A DNA stretch of 64,000 nt from Synchiropus splendidus (GCF_027744825.2 NC_071348.1:19439563-19503562), one strand, 5' to 3'. Shown: positions 12,248 to 26,330, counted from the first letter of the stretch. The notes: generated by a model not told the origin, from the sequence alone. Numbers and translations are program-made.

Positions 12248-14269
12248 GGGAAAATTTCATGTTCTGAAGTTTCCCTGCAAAGTTATGGCACAATGCAGAA
12301 AAAACGTTTTCAGTCTGAGATAAGGTTGATTCCGGAACGCCAAACATAAGAATGTTGATAACTTTGGAAAAACACTTCAGACAACTTCGATTTGATGTGC
12401 AACTACTAGAAATACCCTTTCTGATATAGTGGGAGGAGAAAATTTCATGTTCTGAAGTCTCCCTGCAAAGTTATGGCACAATGCAGAAAACGCGTTTTCA
12501 GCCTGAGATAAGGTGGGTTCCAGAACGCCAAACATAAAAATGTAGATAACTTTGGAAAAACACTTCAGACAGCTTAGATTTGATGTGCAACTACTAGAAA
12601 GCCACTTTCTGCTATAGTGGGAGGTGAAAATTTCATATTCTGAAGCTTTCCTGCAAAGTTATGGCAAATTGCGTAAAACGCGTTTTCAGCCTGAGATAAG
12701 GTCGATTCCGGAACGCCAAACATAAGAATGTTGATAACTTTGGAAAAACACTTCAGACAGCTTAGATTTGATGTGCAACTACTAGAAAGACCCTTTCTGC
12801 TATAGTGGGATGTTAAAATTTCATGTTCTGAAGCTTCCCTGCAAAGTTATGGCAAAATATGTAAAACGCGTTTTCAGGCTGAGATAAGGTTGTTTCTGGA
12901 ACGCCAAACATAAAAATGGTGTTAACTTTAGAAAAACACTTCAAACAGCTTAGATTTGATGTGCAACTACTAGAAAGAACCTTTCTGCTATAGTTGGAGG
13001 TGAAAATTTCATGTTCTGAAGTTTCCCTCCAAAGTTATGGCACAATGCAGAAAACACGTTTTCAGTCTGAGATAAGGTTGATTCCGGAACGCCAAACATA
13101 AGAATGTTGATAACTTTGGAAAAACACTTCAGACAACTTAGATTTGATGTGCAACTATTGGAAATACCCTTTCTGCTATAGTGGGAGGAAAAAATTTCAT
13201 GTTCTGAAGTCTCCCTGCAAAGTTACGGCACAATGCAGAAAACGCGTTTTCAGCCTGAGATAAGGTGGGTTCCAGAACGCCAAACATAAAAATGTTGATA
13301 ACTTTGGAAAAACACTTCAGACAGCTTAGATTTGATGTGCAACTACTAGAAAGACCCTATCCGCGAAAGTGGTAGGCGAACATTTCATGTTCTGAAGCTT
13401 CCCTGAAAAGTTATGGCACAATGCAGAAAACGCGTTTTCAGCCTGAGATTAGGTGGGTTCCAGGACGCCAAACATAAAAATGTTGCTAACTTTGGAAAAA
13501 CACTTCAGACAGCTTAGATTTGATGTGCAACTACTAGAAAGACCCTTTCTGCTATAGTGGGAGGTGAAAATTTCATGTTCTGAAACATCCCTGCAAAGTT
13601 ATGCCACAATGCAGGAAACACGTTTTCAGCCTGAGATAAGGTCGATTCCGGAAAGCCAAACATAAAAATGTTGACAACTTTGGAAAAACACTTCAGACAG
13701 CTTAGATTTGATGTGCAACCACTAGAAAGACCCTTTCTGCTATTGTGGGAGTTAAAAATTTCATGTTCTCAAGCTTTCCTGCAAAGTTATGGCAAAATAT
13801 GTTAAACGCGTTTTCAGGCTGAGATAAGGTTGTTTCTGGAACGCCAAACATAAAAATGGTGATAACTTTGGAAAAACACTTCAAACAGCTTAGATTTGAT
13901 GTGCAACTACTAGAAAGAACCTTTCTGCTATAGTTTGAGGTGAAAATTTCATGTTCTGAAGTTTCCCTCCAAAGTTATGGCACAATGCAGAAAACACTTT
14001 TTCAGTCTGAGAATAAGGTTGATTCCGGAACGCCAAACATAAGAATGTTGATAACTTTGGAAAAACACTTCAGACAACTTAGATTTGATATGCAACTACT
14101 AGAAATACCCTTTCTGCTATAGTGGGAGGAGAAAATTTCATGTTCTGAAGTCTCCCTGCAAAGTTATGGCACAATGCAGAAAATGCGTTTTCAGCCTGAG
14201 ATAAGCTGGGTTCCAGAACGCCAAACATAAAAATGTTGATAACTTTGGAAAAACACTTCAGACAGCTTA

Positions 14270-17200
14270 GATTTGATGTGCAACTACTAGAAAGACACTT
14301 TCTGCTATAGTGGGAGGTGAAAATTTCATGTTCTGAAGCTTTCCTGCAAAGTTAGGGCAAATTGCGTAAAACGGGTTTTCAACCTGAGATAAGGTTGTTT
14401 CTGGAACACCAAACATAAAAATGGTGTTATCTTTGGAAAAACACTTCAAAAAGCTTAGATTTGATGTGCAACTACTAGAAAGACCCTTTCTGCTATAGTG
14501 GGAGGTGAAAATTTCATGTTCTGAAGCTTCCCTGCAAAGTGATGGCACAATGCTGAAAACGCGTTTTCAGCCTGAGATAAGGTTGATTCTGGAACGCCAA
14601 ACATAAGAATGTTGATAACTTTCGAAAAACACTTCAGACAGCTTAGATTTGATGTGCAACTACTAGAAAGACACTTTCTGCTATAGTGGCAGGTTAAAAT
14701 TTCATGTTCTGAAGCTTCCCTCCAAAGTTATGGCACAATGCAGAAAACGCTTTTACAGCCTGAGATAAGGTGGGTTCCGGAACGCCAAACATAAAAATGT
14801 TGATAACTTTGGAAAAACACTTCAAACAGCTTAGATTTGATGTGCAACTACTGGAAAAGGCCTTTCTGCTATAGTGGGAGTTGAAAATTTCATGTTCTGA
14901 AGCTTCCCTGCAAAGTTATGGCACAATGCAGAAAACGCGTTTTCAGCATGAGACAAGGTCAATTACGGAACGCCAAACATAAAAATATGATAACTTTGGA
15001 AAAACACTTCAGACAGCTTAGATTTGATGTGCAACTACTAGAAAGACTCTTTCTGCAACAGTGGGAGGTGAAAATTTCATGTTCTGAAGCATCCCTGCAA
15101 AGTTATGCCACAATGCAGGAAACGCGTTTTCAGGCTGAGATAAGGTCGATTACGGAAAGCCAAACATAAAAATGTTGACAACTTTGGAAAAACACTTCAG
15201 ACAGCTTAGATTTGATGTGCAACTACTAGAAAGACCCTTTCTGCTATTGTGGGAGTTGAAAATTTCATGTTCTGAAGCTTACCTGCAAGGTTATGGCACA
15301 ATGCGTAAAACGCGTTTTCAGCCTGAGATAAGGTTGATTCCGGAAAGCCAAACAAAAAAATGTTGATAACTTTGGAAAAACACTTCAGACAGCTTAGATT
15401 TGATGTGCAACTACTGGAAAAAGCCTTTCTGGTATAGTGGGAGTTGAAAATTTCATGTTCTGAAGCTTCCCTGCAAAGTTATGGCACAATGCAGAAAACG
15501 CGTTTTCAGCATGAGACAAGGTCAATTACGGAACGCCAAACATAGAAATATGATAACTTTGAAAAAACACTTCAGACAGCTTAGATTTGATGTGCAACTA
15601 CTAGAAAAACCCTTTCTGCTATAGTGGGAGGTGAAAATTTCATGTTCTGAAGTTTCCTTGCAAAGTTATGGCACAATGCAGAAAACGTGTTTTCAGCCTG
15701 AGATAAGATCGATTCTGGAACGCCAAACATAAGAATGTTGATAACTTTGGAAAAACACTTCAGACAGGTTAGATTTGATGTGCAACTACTAGAAGGACCC
15801 TTTCTGCTATAGTGGCAGGTTAAAATTTCATTTTCTGAAGCTTCCCTCCAAAGTTATGGCACAATGCAGAAAACGCTTTTACAGCCTGAGATAAGGTGGG
15901 TTCCGGAACGCCAAACATAAAAATGTTGATAACTTTGGAAAAACACTTCAAACAGCTTAGATTTGATGTGCAACTACTGGAAAAAGCCTTTGTGCTATAG
16001 TGGGAGTTGAAAATTTCATGTTCTGAAGCTTCCCTGCAAAGTTATGGCACAATGCAGAAAACGCGTTTTCAGCATGAGACAAGGTCAATTACGGAACGCC
16101 AAACATAAAAATATGATAACTTTGAAAAAACACTTCAGACAGCTTAGATTTGATGTGCAACTACTAGAAAGACCCTTTCTGCTATAGTGGGAGGTGAAAA
16201 TTTCATGTTCTGAAGTTTCCCTGCAAAGATATGGCACAATGCAGAAAACGCGTTTTCAGCATGAGACAAGGTCAATTACGGAACGCCAAACATAAAAATA
16301 TGATAATTTTGAAAAAACACTTCAGACAGCTTAGATTTGATGTGCAACTACTAGAAAGACCCTTTCTGCTATTGTGGGAGTTGAAAATTTCATGTTCTGA
16401 AGCTTTCCTGCAAGGTTATGGCACAATGCGTAAATCGCGTTTTCAGCCTGAGATAAGGTTGATTCCGGAAAGCCAAACAAAAAAATGTTGATAACTTTGG
16501 AAAAACACTTCAGACAGCTTAGATTTGATGTGCAACTACTGGAAAAAGCCTTTCTGGTATAGTGGGAGTTGAAAATTTCATGTTCTGAAGCTTCCCTGCA
16601 AAGTTATGGCACAATGCAGAAAACGCGTTTTCAGCATGAGACAAGGTCAATTACGGAACGCCAAACATAAAAATATGATAACTTTGAAAAAACACTTCAG
16701 ACAGCTTAGATTTGATGTGCAAGTAGGAGAAAAACCCTATCTGCTTTAGTGGGAATTGAAAATTTCATGTTCTGAAGCTTTCCTGCAAAGTCATGGCACA
16801 ATGCGTAAAACGCGTTTTCAGCCTGAGATAAGGTTGATTCCGGAACGCCAAACATAAAAATGTTGATAACTTTGGAAAAACACTTCAGACAGCTTAGATT
16901 TGATGTGCAACTACTAGAAAGACACTTTCTGCTATAGTGGGAGGTGAAAATTTCATGTTCTGAAGCTTTCCTGCAAAGTTAGGGCAAATTGCGTAAAACG
17001 CGTTTTCAACCTGAGATAAGGTTGTTTCTGGAACGCCAAACATAAAAATGGTATTATCTTTGGAAAAACACTTCAAAAAGCTTAGATTTGATGTGCAACT
17101 ACTAGAAAGACCCTTTCTGCTATAGTGGGAGGTGAAAATTTCATGTTCTGAAGCTTCCCTGCAAAGTGATGGCACAATGCTGAAAACGCGTTTTCAGCCT

Positions 17201-18420
17201 GAGATAAGGTTGATTCTGGAACGCCAAACATAAGAATGTTGATAACTTTGGAAAAACACTTCAGACAGGTTAGATTTGATGTGCAACTACTCGAAGGACC
17301 CTTTCTGCTATAGTGGGAGGTTAAAATTTCATGTTCTGAAGCTTCCCTCCAAAGTTATGGCACAATGCAGAAAACGCTTTTACAGCCTGAGATAAGGTGG
17401 GTTCCGGAACGCCAAACATAAAAATGTTGATAACTTTGGAAAAACACTTCAAACAGCTTAGATTCTATGTGCAACTATTAGAAAAACCCTTTCTGCTATA
17501 GTGGGATGTGAAAATTTAATGTTCTGAAGCTTCCCTGCAAAGTTATGGCACAATGCAGAAAACGCGTTTTCAGCCTGAGATAAGGTCGATTCCGGAAAGC
17601 CAAACATAAAAATGTTGATAACTTTGGAAAAACACTTCAGACAGCTTAGATTTGATGTGCAACTACTGGAAAAAGCCTTTCTGCTATAGTGGGAGTTGAA
17701 AATTTCATGTTCTGAAGCTTCCCGGCAAAGTTATGGCACAATGCAGAAAACGCGTTTTCAGCATGAGACAAGGTCAATTACGGAACGCCAAACATAAAAA
17801 TATGATAACTTTGGAAAAACACTTCAGACAGCTTAGATTTGATGTGCAACTACGAGAAAGACCCTTTCTGCTATAGTGGGAGGTGAAAATTTCATGTTCT
17901 GAAGCATCCCTGCAAAGTTATGCCACAACGCAGGAAACGCGTTTTCAGGCTGAGATAAGGTCGATTACGGAAAGCCAAACATAAAAATGTTGACAACTTT
18001 GGAAAAACACTTCAGACAGCTTAGATTTGATGTGCAACTACTAGAAAGACCCTTTCTGCTATTGTGGGAGTTGAAAATTTCATGTTCTGAAGCTTCCCTG
18101 CAAAGTTATGGCACAATGCAGAAAACGCGTTTTCAGCATGAGACAAGGTCAATTACGGAACGCCAAACATAAAAATATGATAACTTTGAAAAAACACTTC
18201 AGACAGCTTAGATTTGATGTGCAACTACTGGAAAAAGCCTTTCTGCTATAGTGGGAGTTGAAAATTTCATGTTCTGAAGCTTCCCTGCAAAGTTATGGCA
18301 CAATGCAGAAAACGCGTTTTCAGCATGAGACAAGGTCAATTACGGAACGCCAAACATAAAAATATGATAACTTTGAAAAAACACTTCAGACAGCTTAGAT
18401 TTGATGTGCAACTACTAGAA
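14270..18420. repeat. Satellite block enriched in a 187-bp monomer subtype
   Basis: Many monomers here carry linked variants CATGAGACAAGGTCAATTACGG and AAAAATATGATAAC. The second is one base shorter than the usual AAAAATGTTGATAAC and gives a 187-bp unit. Examples of the subtype lie near 14946, 15510, 16070, 16258, 16636, 17760, 18135 and 18323. A longer repeat is visible too: the stretch around 14267-14548 recurs at 16894-17175, offset 2627, which is 14 monomers less five bases. Those single-base losses could account for the missing five bases. Confidence 0.8.
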
Positions 18421-21400
18421 AGACCCTTTCTGCCATAGTGGGATGTTTAAATGTCATGTTCTGAAGTTTCCCTGCAAAGTTATGGCACAATGCAGAAAAA
18501 ACGCTTACAGAGTGAGATAAGTTGGGTTCCGGAACGCCAAACATAAAAATGTTGAAAACTTTGGAAAAACACTTCAGACAGCTTAGATTTGATGTGCAAC
18601 TACTAGAAAGATCCTTTCTGATATAGTGGGAGGTGAAAATGTCATGTTCTGAAGCTTCCCTGCAAAGTTATGGCACAATGCAGAAAACACGTTTTCAGCC
18701 TGAGATAAGGTGGGTTTCGGAACGCCAAACATAAAAGTGTTAATAACTTTGGAAAAACACTTCAGACAGTTTAGATTTGATGTGCAACTACTAGAAAGAC
18801 CCTTTCTGCAATAGTGAGAGGTGAAAATTTCATGTTCTGAAGCTTCCCTGCAAAGTTATGGCACAATGCAGAAAACGCGTTTTCAGCCTGAGATAAGGTG
18901 GGTTCCGGAACGCCTAACAGAAAATATTGATAAGTTTGGAAAAACACTTCAGACAGCTTAGATTTTATGTGCAACTACTAGAAACACGCTTTCTGCTATA
19001 GTGGGTGGTGAAAATTTCATTTCTGAAGCTTTATGCAAAGTTATGGCACAATGCGTAAAACACGTTTTCAGCCTGAGATAAGGTCGATTCCGGAACGCCA
19101 AACATGAAAATGTTGATAACTTTGGAAAAACACTTCAGACAGCTTCGATTTGATGTGCAACTACAAGACAGACCCTTTCTGCAACAGTGGGAGGTTAAAA
19201 TTTCTTATTCTGAAGTTTCCTGCAAAGTTATGGCACAATGCAGAAAACGCGTTTTCAGCTTGAGAAAAGGTGGGATCCCGAACGCCAAACATAAAAATGT
19301 TGAAAACTTTGGAAAAACACTTAAGACAGCTTAGATTTGATGAGCAACTACTAGAAAGACCCTTTCTGCTATAGTGGAAGTTTAAAATTTCATGTTCTGA
19401 AGCTTCCTTGCAAAGTTATGGCACAATGCGGAAAAAAAGGTTTTCAGCCTGAGATAAAGTCGGTTCCGGAACGCCAAACATAAAAATGTTGATAACTTTG
19501 GAAAAACACTTCAGACAGCTTAGATTTGATGTGCAACTACAAGACAGACCCTTTCTGCAACAGTGGGAGGTTAAAATTTCTTATTCTGAAGTTTCCTGCA
19601 AAGTTATGGCACAATGCAAAAAACACGTTTTCAGACTGAGATAAGGTGGGTTCCACAACGCCAAACATAAAAATGTTGATAACTTTGGAAAAACACTTCA
19701 GACAGCTTAGATTTGATGTGCAACTACTAGAAAGACCCTTTCTGCCATTGTGGGAGGTGAAAATTCGATGTTCTGAAGCTTCCCTGCAAAGTTATGGCAC
19801 CATGCGTAAAACGCGTTTTCAGCCTGAGATAAGGTCGATTCCGGAACGCCAAACATAAAAGTGTTGATAACTTTGAAAAGACACTTCAGACAGCTTAGAT
19901 TTGATGTGCAACTACTAGAAAGACCCTTTCTACTATAGCGGGAGGTTGAAATTTTCATGTTCTGAGGTTTCCCTGCAAAGTTACAGCACAATGCAGAAAA
20001 CACATTTTCAGACTGAGATAAGGTGGGTTCCAGAACGCCAAACATTATAATGTTGATAACTTTGGAAAAACACATCAGATAGCTTAGATTTGATGTCCAA
20101 CTACTAGAAAGACCTTTTCTGCTATAGCGCAAGTTTAAAATTGCATGTTCTGAAGCTTCCCTGCAAAGTTATGGCACAATGCAGAAAACACGTTTTCAGC
20201 CTGAGATAAGATAGATTCTGGTACGCCAAACATAAAAATGTTGATAACTTTGGAAAAACACTTCATACTGCTTAGATTTGATGTGCAACTACTAGAAAGA
20301 CCCTTTCTGATATAGTGGGTGGTGAATATTCGATGATCTGAAGCTTCCCACCAAAGTTATGGCACAATGCGTAAAACGCGTATTCAGCCTGAGATAGGGT
20401 CGATTCCGGAACGCCAAATATAAAAATGTTGATAACTTTGGAAAAACACTTCAGACAGCTTAGATTTGTTGTGCAACTACTAGAAAGACCGTTTCTGCTA
20501 TAGTGGGAGGTGAAAATTCGATGTTCTGAAGCTTCCCTGCAAAGTAATGCCACAATGCAGGAAACGCGTTTTCAGCCTGAGATAAGGTCGATTCCGGAAC
20601 GCCAAACATAAAAATATTGATAACTTTGTAAAAACTCTTTAGACAGCTTAGATTTGATGTTTAACTACTAGAATGACCCTTTCTGCTATCGTGGGAGCTG
20701 AAAATTTCATGTTCTGATGCTTCCCTGCAAAGTTATGGCAGAATGCAGAAAACGCGTTTTCAGCCTGAGATCAGGTGGGTTCCGGAACACCAAACTTAAA
20801 AATGTTGATAACTTTGGAAAAACACTTCAGACAGCTTAGATTTGATGTGCAACTACTAGAAAGACCCTTTCTGCTACAGTGGGAGGTTAAAATTTCATGT
20901 TCTGCAGCTTCCCTGCAAAGTTAAAGAACAATGAAGAAAACGCGTTTTCAGCCTGAGATAAGGTGGGTTCCGGGACGCCAAACATTAAAATGTTGATAAC
21001 TTTGGAAAAACACTTCAGACAGCTTAGATTTGATGTGCGCCTACTAGAAAGACCCTTTCTGCTATAGTGGGGGGTGAAAATTTCATGTTCTGAAGCTTCC
21101 CTGCAAAGTAATGGCACAATGCAGAAAACGCGTTTTCAGCCTGAGATAAGGTGGGTTCTGGAACGCCAAACATAAAAATGTTGATAACTTTGGAAAAACA
21201 CTTCAGACAGCTTATATTTGATGTGCAACTCCTAGAATGACAATTTCTGCTATAGTGGTAGGTGAAACTTTCATGTTCTGAAGCTTTCCTTCAAAGTTAT
21301 GGCACAATGCAGAAAACGCGTTTTCAGCCTGAGATAAGGTGGGTTCCGGAACGCCAAACATAAAAATGTTGATAACTTTGGAAAAACACTTCAGACAGCT

Positions 21401-22869
21401 TATATTTGATGTGCAACTACTAGAAAGACAATTTCTGCTATAGTGGTAGGTGAAACTTTCATGTTCTGAAGCTTTCCATCAAAGTTAAGGAACAATGCAG
21501 AAAACGCGTTTTCTGTCTGAGATAAGGTGGGTTACGGAACGCCAAACATAAAATGTTGATAACTTTGGAAAAACACTTCAGACAGCTTAGATTTGATGTG
21601 CAACTACTAGAAAGACCCTTTCTGCTACAGTGGGAGGTGAAAATTTCATGTTCTGAAGCTTCACTGCAAAGTTATGGCACAATGCAGAAAACGCATTTTC
21701 AGCCTGAGATAAGGTCGATTCCGGAACTCCAAACATAAAAATGTTGATAACTTTGGAAAAACACTTCAGACAGCTTAGATTTGATGTGCAACTACTAGAA
21801 AGACCCTTTCTGCTATAGTGGGAAGTGAAAATTTCATGTTCTGAAGCTTCCCTGCAAAGTTATGGGACAATGCAGAAAACGAGTTTTCAGCCTGAGATAA
21901 GGTGGGTTTCGGAACGCCAAACATAAAAATGTTGATAACTTTGGAAAAACACTTCAGACAGCTTAGATTTGATGTGCAACTACCAGAAAGACCCTTTTTG
22001 CTATAGTGGGAGGTGAAAATTTCATGTTCTGAACCGTCCCTGCAAAGTTATGGCAAAATATGTAAAACGCGTTTTCAGGCTGAGATAAGGTGGGTACCGG
22101 AACGCCAAACATAAAAATGTTGATAACTTTGGAAAAACACTTCAGACAGCTAAGATTTGATGTGCAACTACTAGACAGACCCATTCTGCTATAGTGGGAG
22201 GTGAAAATTTCATGTTCTGAAGTTTCCCTGCAAAGTCATGGCACAATGCAGAAAAAGCGTTTTCAGCCTGAGATACGGTGGATTCCCGAATGCCAAACAT
22301 AAAAATGTTGATAACTTTGGAAAAACACTTCAGACAGCTTAGATTTGATGAGCAACTACTAGAAAGACCCTTTCTGCTATAGTGGGATATGAAAATTTCA
22401 TGTTCTGAAGCTTCCCTGCAAAGTTATGGCAGAATGCGTAAATCGTGTTTTCAGCCTGAGATAAGGTCGATTCCGGTCCGCCAAACATAAGAGTGTTGAT
22501 AACTTTGGAAAAACACTTCAAACAGCTTTGATTTGATGAGCAACTACTAGAAATACCCTTTCTGCTATAGTGGGAGGTGAAATTTTCATTTTCTGAAGCT
22601 TTCCTTCAAAGTTATGGCACAATGCAGAAAACGCGTTTTCAGCCTGAGATAAGGTGGGTTCGGGAACGCCAAACACAAAAATGTTGAAAACTTTCAAAAA
22701 ACACTTCAGACAGTTTAGATTTGAAGTGCAAGTACGAGAAAGACCCTTTCTGCTATAATGGGAATTGAAAATTTCATGTTCTGAAGCTTTCCTCCAAAGT
22801 TATGGCACAATGCAGAAAAGGCGTTTTCAGCCTGAGATATGGTCGATTCCGGAACGCCAAACATAAAAA

Positions 22870-23470
22870 TGTTGATAACTTCGGAAAAACACTTCAGACA
22901 GATTAGATTTGATGTGCAACTTCTAGAAAGACCCTCTCTGCTATAGTCGCATGTGAATATTTCATGTTCTGAAGCTTGCCTGCAAAGTTATGGCACAATG
23001 CAGAAAATGCGTTTTCAGCCTCAGATAAGGTGGGTTCCAGAACGCCAAACACAAAAATGTTGGTAAGTTTGGAAAAACACTTCAGACAGCTTAGATTTGA
23101 TGAGCCGTTACGAGAAAGACCCTTTCTGCTGTAGTGGGTGGTGAAAATTCGATGTTCTGAAGCTTCCCTGCAAAGTTATGGCACAATGTGTAAAATGCGT
23201 TTTCAGCCTGAGATAAGGTGGGTTCCGGAACGCCAAACATAAAAATGTGGACAACTTTGGAAAAACACTTCAGACAGCTTAGATTTGAAGTGCAACTACG
23301 AGAAAGACCCTTTCTGCTACGGTGGGAGGTGAAAATATCATGTTCTGATGCGTCCCTGTGATGTTATGGCACAATGCACAAAAACTCTTTTTCAGCCTGA
23401 GATAAGGTGGGTTTCGGAACGCCAATCATAAAAATGTTGACAACTTTGGAAAAACACTTCAGACAGCATA
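22870..23470. repeat. Distant copy of the 0.9-1.5 kb block
   Basis: This stretch shares a string of rare variants with about 900-1500: TAGTCGCATGTGAATATTTC, GCTTGCCTGC, GATGAGCCGTTAC, GTGTAAAATGCG, and the unusual GCGTCCCTGTGATGTTATGG followed by GCACAAAAACTC. The offset is 21967 bases. Removing the 2.05-kb insertion leaves almost exactly 106 monomers. Parts of the same haplotype reappear near 42260-42440. Confidence 0.8.
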
Positions 23471-24449
23471 GATTTGATGTGAAACTACTAGAAAGACCCT
23501 TTCTGCTATAGTGGGAGGTGAAAATTTCATGTTCTGAAGCTTCCCTGCAAAGTTATGGCACAATGCAGAAAACGCGTTTTCAGCCTGAGATAAGGTCGAT
23601 TCCAGAACGCCAAACATAAAAATGTTGATAACTTTCGAAAAACACTTCAGACAGCTTAGATTTGAAGTGTAACTACTAGAGAGACCCTTTCTGCTATAGT
23701 GGGATGTGAAAATTTCATGTGCTGAAGCTTTATGCAAAGTTATGGCACAATGCGTAAAACGCGTTTTCAGCCTGAGATAAAGTGGGTTTCGGAACGCCAA
23801 ACATAAAAATGTTGACAACTTTGGAAAAACACTTCAGACAGCTTAGATATCATGTGCAACTACTAGAAAAACCCGTTCTACTATACTGGGAGGTGAAAAT
23901 TTCATGTTCTGAAGCTTTATGCAAAGTTATGGCACAATGCGTAAAACGCGTTATAGATAAGGTCGATTCCGGAACGCCAAACATAAAAATGTTGATAAAT
24001 TTGGAAAAACACTTCAGACAGCTTAGATTTGATGTGCAACTACTAGAAAGACCCTTTCTGATATAGTGGGTGGCGAACATTCGATGTTCTGAAGCTTCCC
24101 TGGAAAGTTATGCCACAATGCAGAAAAGACGTTTTCAGCCTGAGATAAGGTGGGTTCCCGAACGTCAAACATAAAAATGTTGACAACTTTGGAAAAACAC
24201 TTCAATTAGCATAGATTTGATGTGCAACTAGAAGACAGATCCTTTCTGCTATAGTGGGAGGTGCAAATTTCATGTTCTGAAGCTTCCCTGCAAAGTTATG
24301 GCACAATGCGTAAAATGCGTTTTCAGCCTGAGATAAGGTCGATTCCGGAACGCCAAACATAAAAATGTTGATAACTTGGGAAAAACACTTCAAACAGCTT
24401 AGATTTGATGTGCAACTACTAGAAGGACCCTTTCTGCTATATTGGGAGG

Positions 24450-24700
24450 TTAAAATTTCATGTTCTGAAGCTTCCCTGCAAAGATATGGCGCAATGCAGA
24501 AAACACGTTTTCAGCCTGAGATAAGGTTGATAACTTTGGAAAAACGCTTCAAACAGCTTAGATTTCATGTGCAACTACTAGAAAGTCCCTTTCTGCTATC
24601 GTGGGAGGTGAAAATGTCATGTTCTGAAGCTTCCCTGCAAAGTTATCGCACAATGCAGAAAACGTGTTTTCAGCCTGAGCTAAGGTGGGTTCCGAAACGC
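24450..24700. repeat. Satellite monomer with 29-bp internal deletion, copy 1
   Basis: At about 24521-24530 GATAAGG is joined directly to TTGATAAC, removing the 29-base TCGATTCC...AAAAATG segment and leaving a unit of about 159 bp. The deletion removes the CCGG dyad and the AACAT/ATGTT repeat. The following monomer carries TTTCATGTGCAAC, GAAAGTCCC, TATCGTGGG and TTATCGCAC. The same arrangement recurs near 26155. Confidence 0.85.
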
Positions 24701-25384
24701 AAAACCTAAAAATGTTGATCACTTTGGAATAACACTTCAGACAGCTTAGATTTGATGTGCAACTACTAGAAAGACCCTTTCTGCTATAGTGGGAGGTGAA
24801 AATTTCATGTTCTAAAGGTTCCCTGCAAAGTTATGGCACAATGCGTAAAACGCGTTTTCAGCCTGAGATAAGGTCGATTCTGGAACGCCAAACATAAAAA
24901 TGTTGATAACTTTGGAAAAACACTTCAGACAGCTTAGATTTGATGTGCAACTACTAGAAAGACCCTTTCTGCTACAGTGGGAGGTGAAAATTTCATGTTC
25001 TGAAGCTTCCTTATAAAGTTATGGCACAATGCAGAAAATGCGTTTTCAGCCTGAGATAAGGTTGATTCCGGAACGCCCAACATAAAAATGTTGATAACTT
25101 TGGAAAAACACTTCAGACAGCTTAGATTTGATGTGCAACTACTAGAAAAACCCTTTCTGCAATAGTGGGAGGTGAACATTTCATGTTCTGAAGCTTCCCT
25201 GAGAAGTTATGGCACAATGCGTAAAACGCGTTTTCAGGCTGAGATAAGGTCGAATCCGGAACGCCAAACATAAAAATGTTGATAGCTTTCGGAAAACATT
25301 TCAGACAGCTTAGATTTGATGTGTAACTACTAGAAAGACCCTTTCTGCTTTAGTGGTAGGTGAAACTTTCATGTTCTGAAGCTT

Positions 25385-25425
25385 TCCTTCAAAGTTATGT
25401 TTTAAAGTCGATTCCGGAACGCCAA
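25385..25425. repeat. Satellite monomer with 30-bp deletion across the palindrome
   Basis: Here AAAGTTATG runs into TTTTAAAGTCGATTCC. About 30 bases are missing compared with a normal monomer, from the GCACAATGC segment through the ACGCGT core and the CCTGAGATAAG segment. This monomer has no 14-bp palindrome. It appears only once in the window as far as I can see. Confidence 0.75.
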
Positions 25426-26089
25426 AAATAAAAATGTTGATAACTTTGGAAAAACGCTTCAAACAGCTTAGATTTCATGTGCAACTACTAGAAAGACCCT
25501 TTCAGCTATAGTGGGATGTGAAAATGTTATGTTCTGAAGCTTCCCTGCAAAGTTATGGCACAAGGCAGAAAACGCGTTTTCAGCCTGAGATAAGGTGGGT
25601 TCCGGAACGCCAAACATAAAAATGTTGATAACTTTGGAAAAACACTTCAGACAGCTTAGATTTGATGTGCAACTACTAAAAAGACCCTTTCTGCAATAGT
25701 GGGATATGAAAATTTCATGTTTTGAAGATTCCCTGCAAAGTTATATCACAATGCAGAAAACGCGTTTTCAGCCTGAGATAAGGTGGGTTCCGGAACGCCA
25801 AACGTAAAATTCTGGATAACTTTGGAAAAAACATTTCAGACAGCCTATATTTGATGTGCAACGACTAGAAAGACAATTTCTGCTATAGTGGTAGATGGAA
25901 CTTTCATGTTCTGAAGCTTCCCTGCAAAGTTATGGCACAATGAAGAAAACGCATTTTCAGTCTGAGATAAGGTGGGTTCCGGAACGCCAAACATAAAAAT
26001 GTTGATAACTTTGGAACAACACTTCAGACAGCTTAGATTTGATGTGCAACTACTAGAAAGACCCTTTATGCTATTGTGGGAGGTAAAAA

Positions 26090-26330
26090 TTTCATGTTCT
26101 GAAGATTCCCAGCAAAGTTATGGCACAAAGCAGAAAACGCGTTTTCAGCCTGAGATAAGGTTGATAACTTTGGAAAAACGCTTCAAACAGCTTAGATTTC
26201 ATGTGCAACTACTAGAAAGTCCCTTTCTGCTATCGTGGGAGGTGAAAATGTCATGTTCTGAAGCTTCCCTGCAAAGTTATCGCACAATGCAGAAAACGTG
26301 TTTTCAGCCTGAGATAAGGTGGGTTCCGGA
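26090..26330. repeat. Satellite monomer with 29-bp internal deletion, copy 2
   Basis: Same junction as at 24521 (GATAAGG followed by TTGATAAC, at 26155-26168) and the same downstream variants (TTTCATGTGCAAC, GAAAGTCCC, TTATCGCAC). The two are therefore copies of one deletion event, not independent losses. The spacing of 1634 bases fits nine monomers minus the 29-bp deletion and a separate 30-bp deletion near 25400. Confidence 0.85.
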
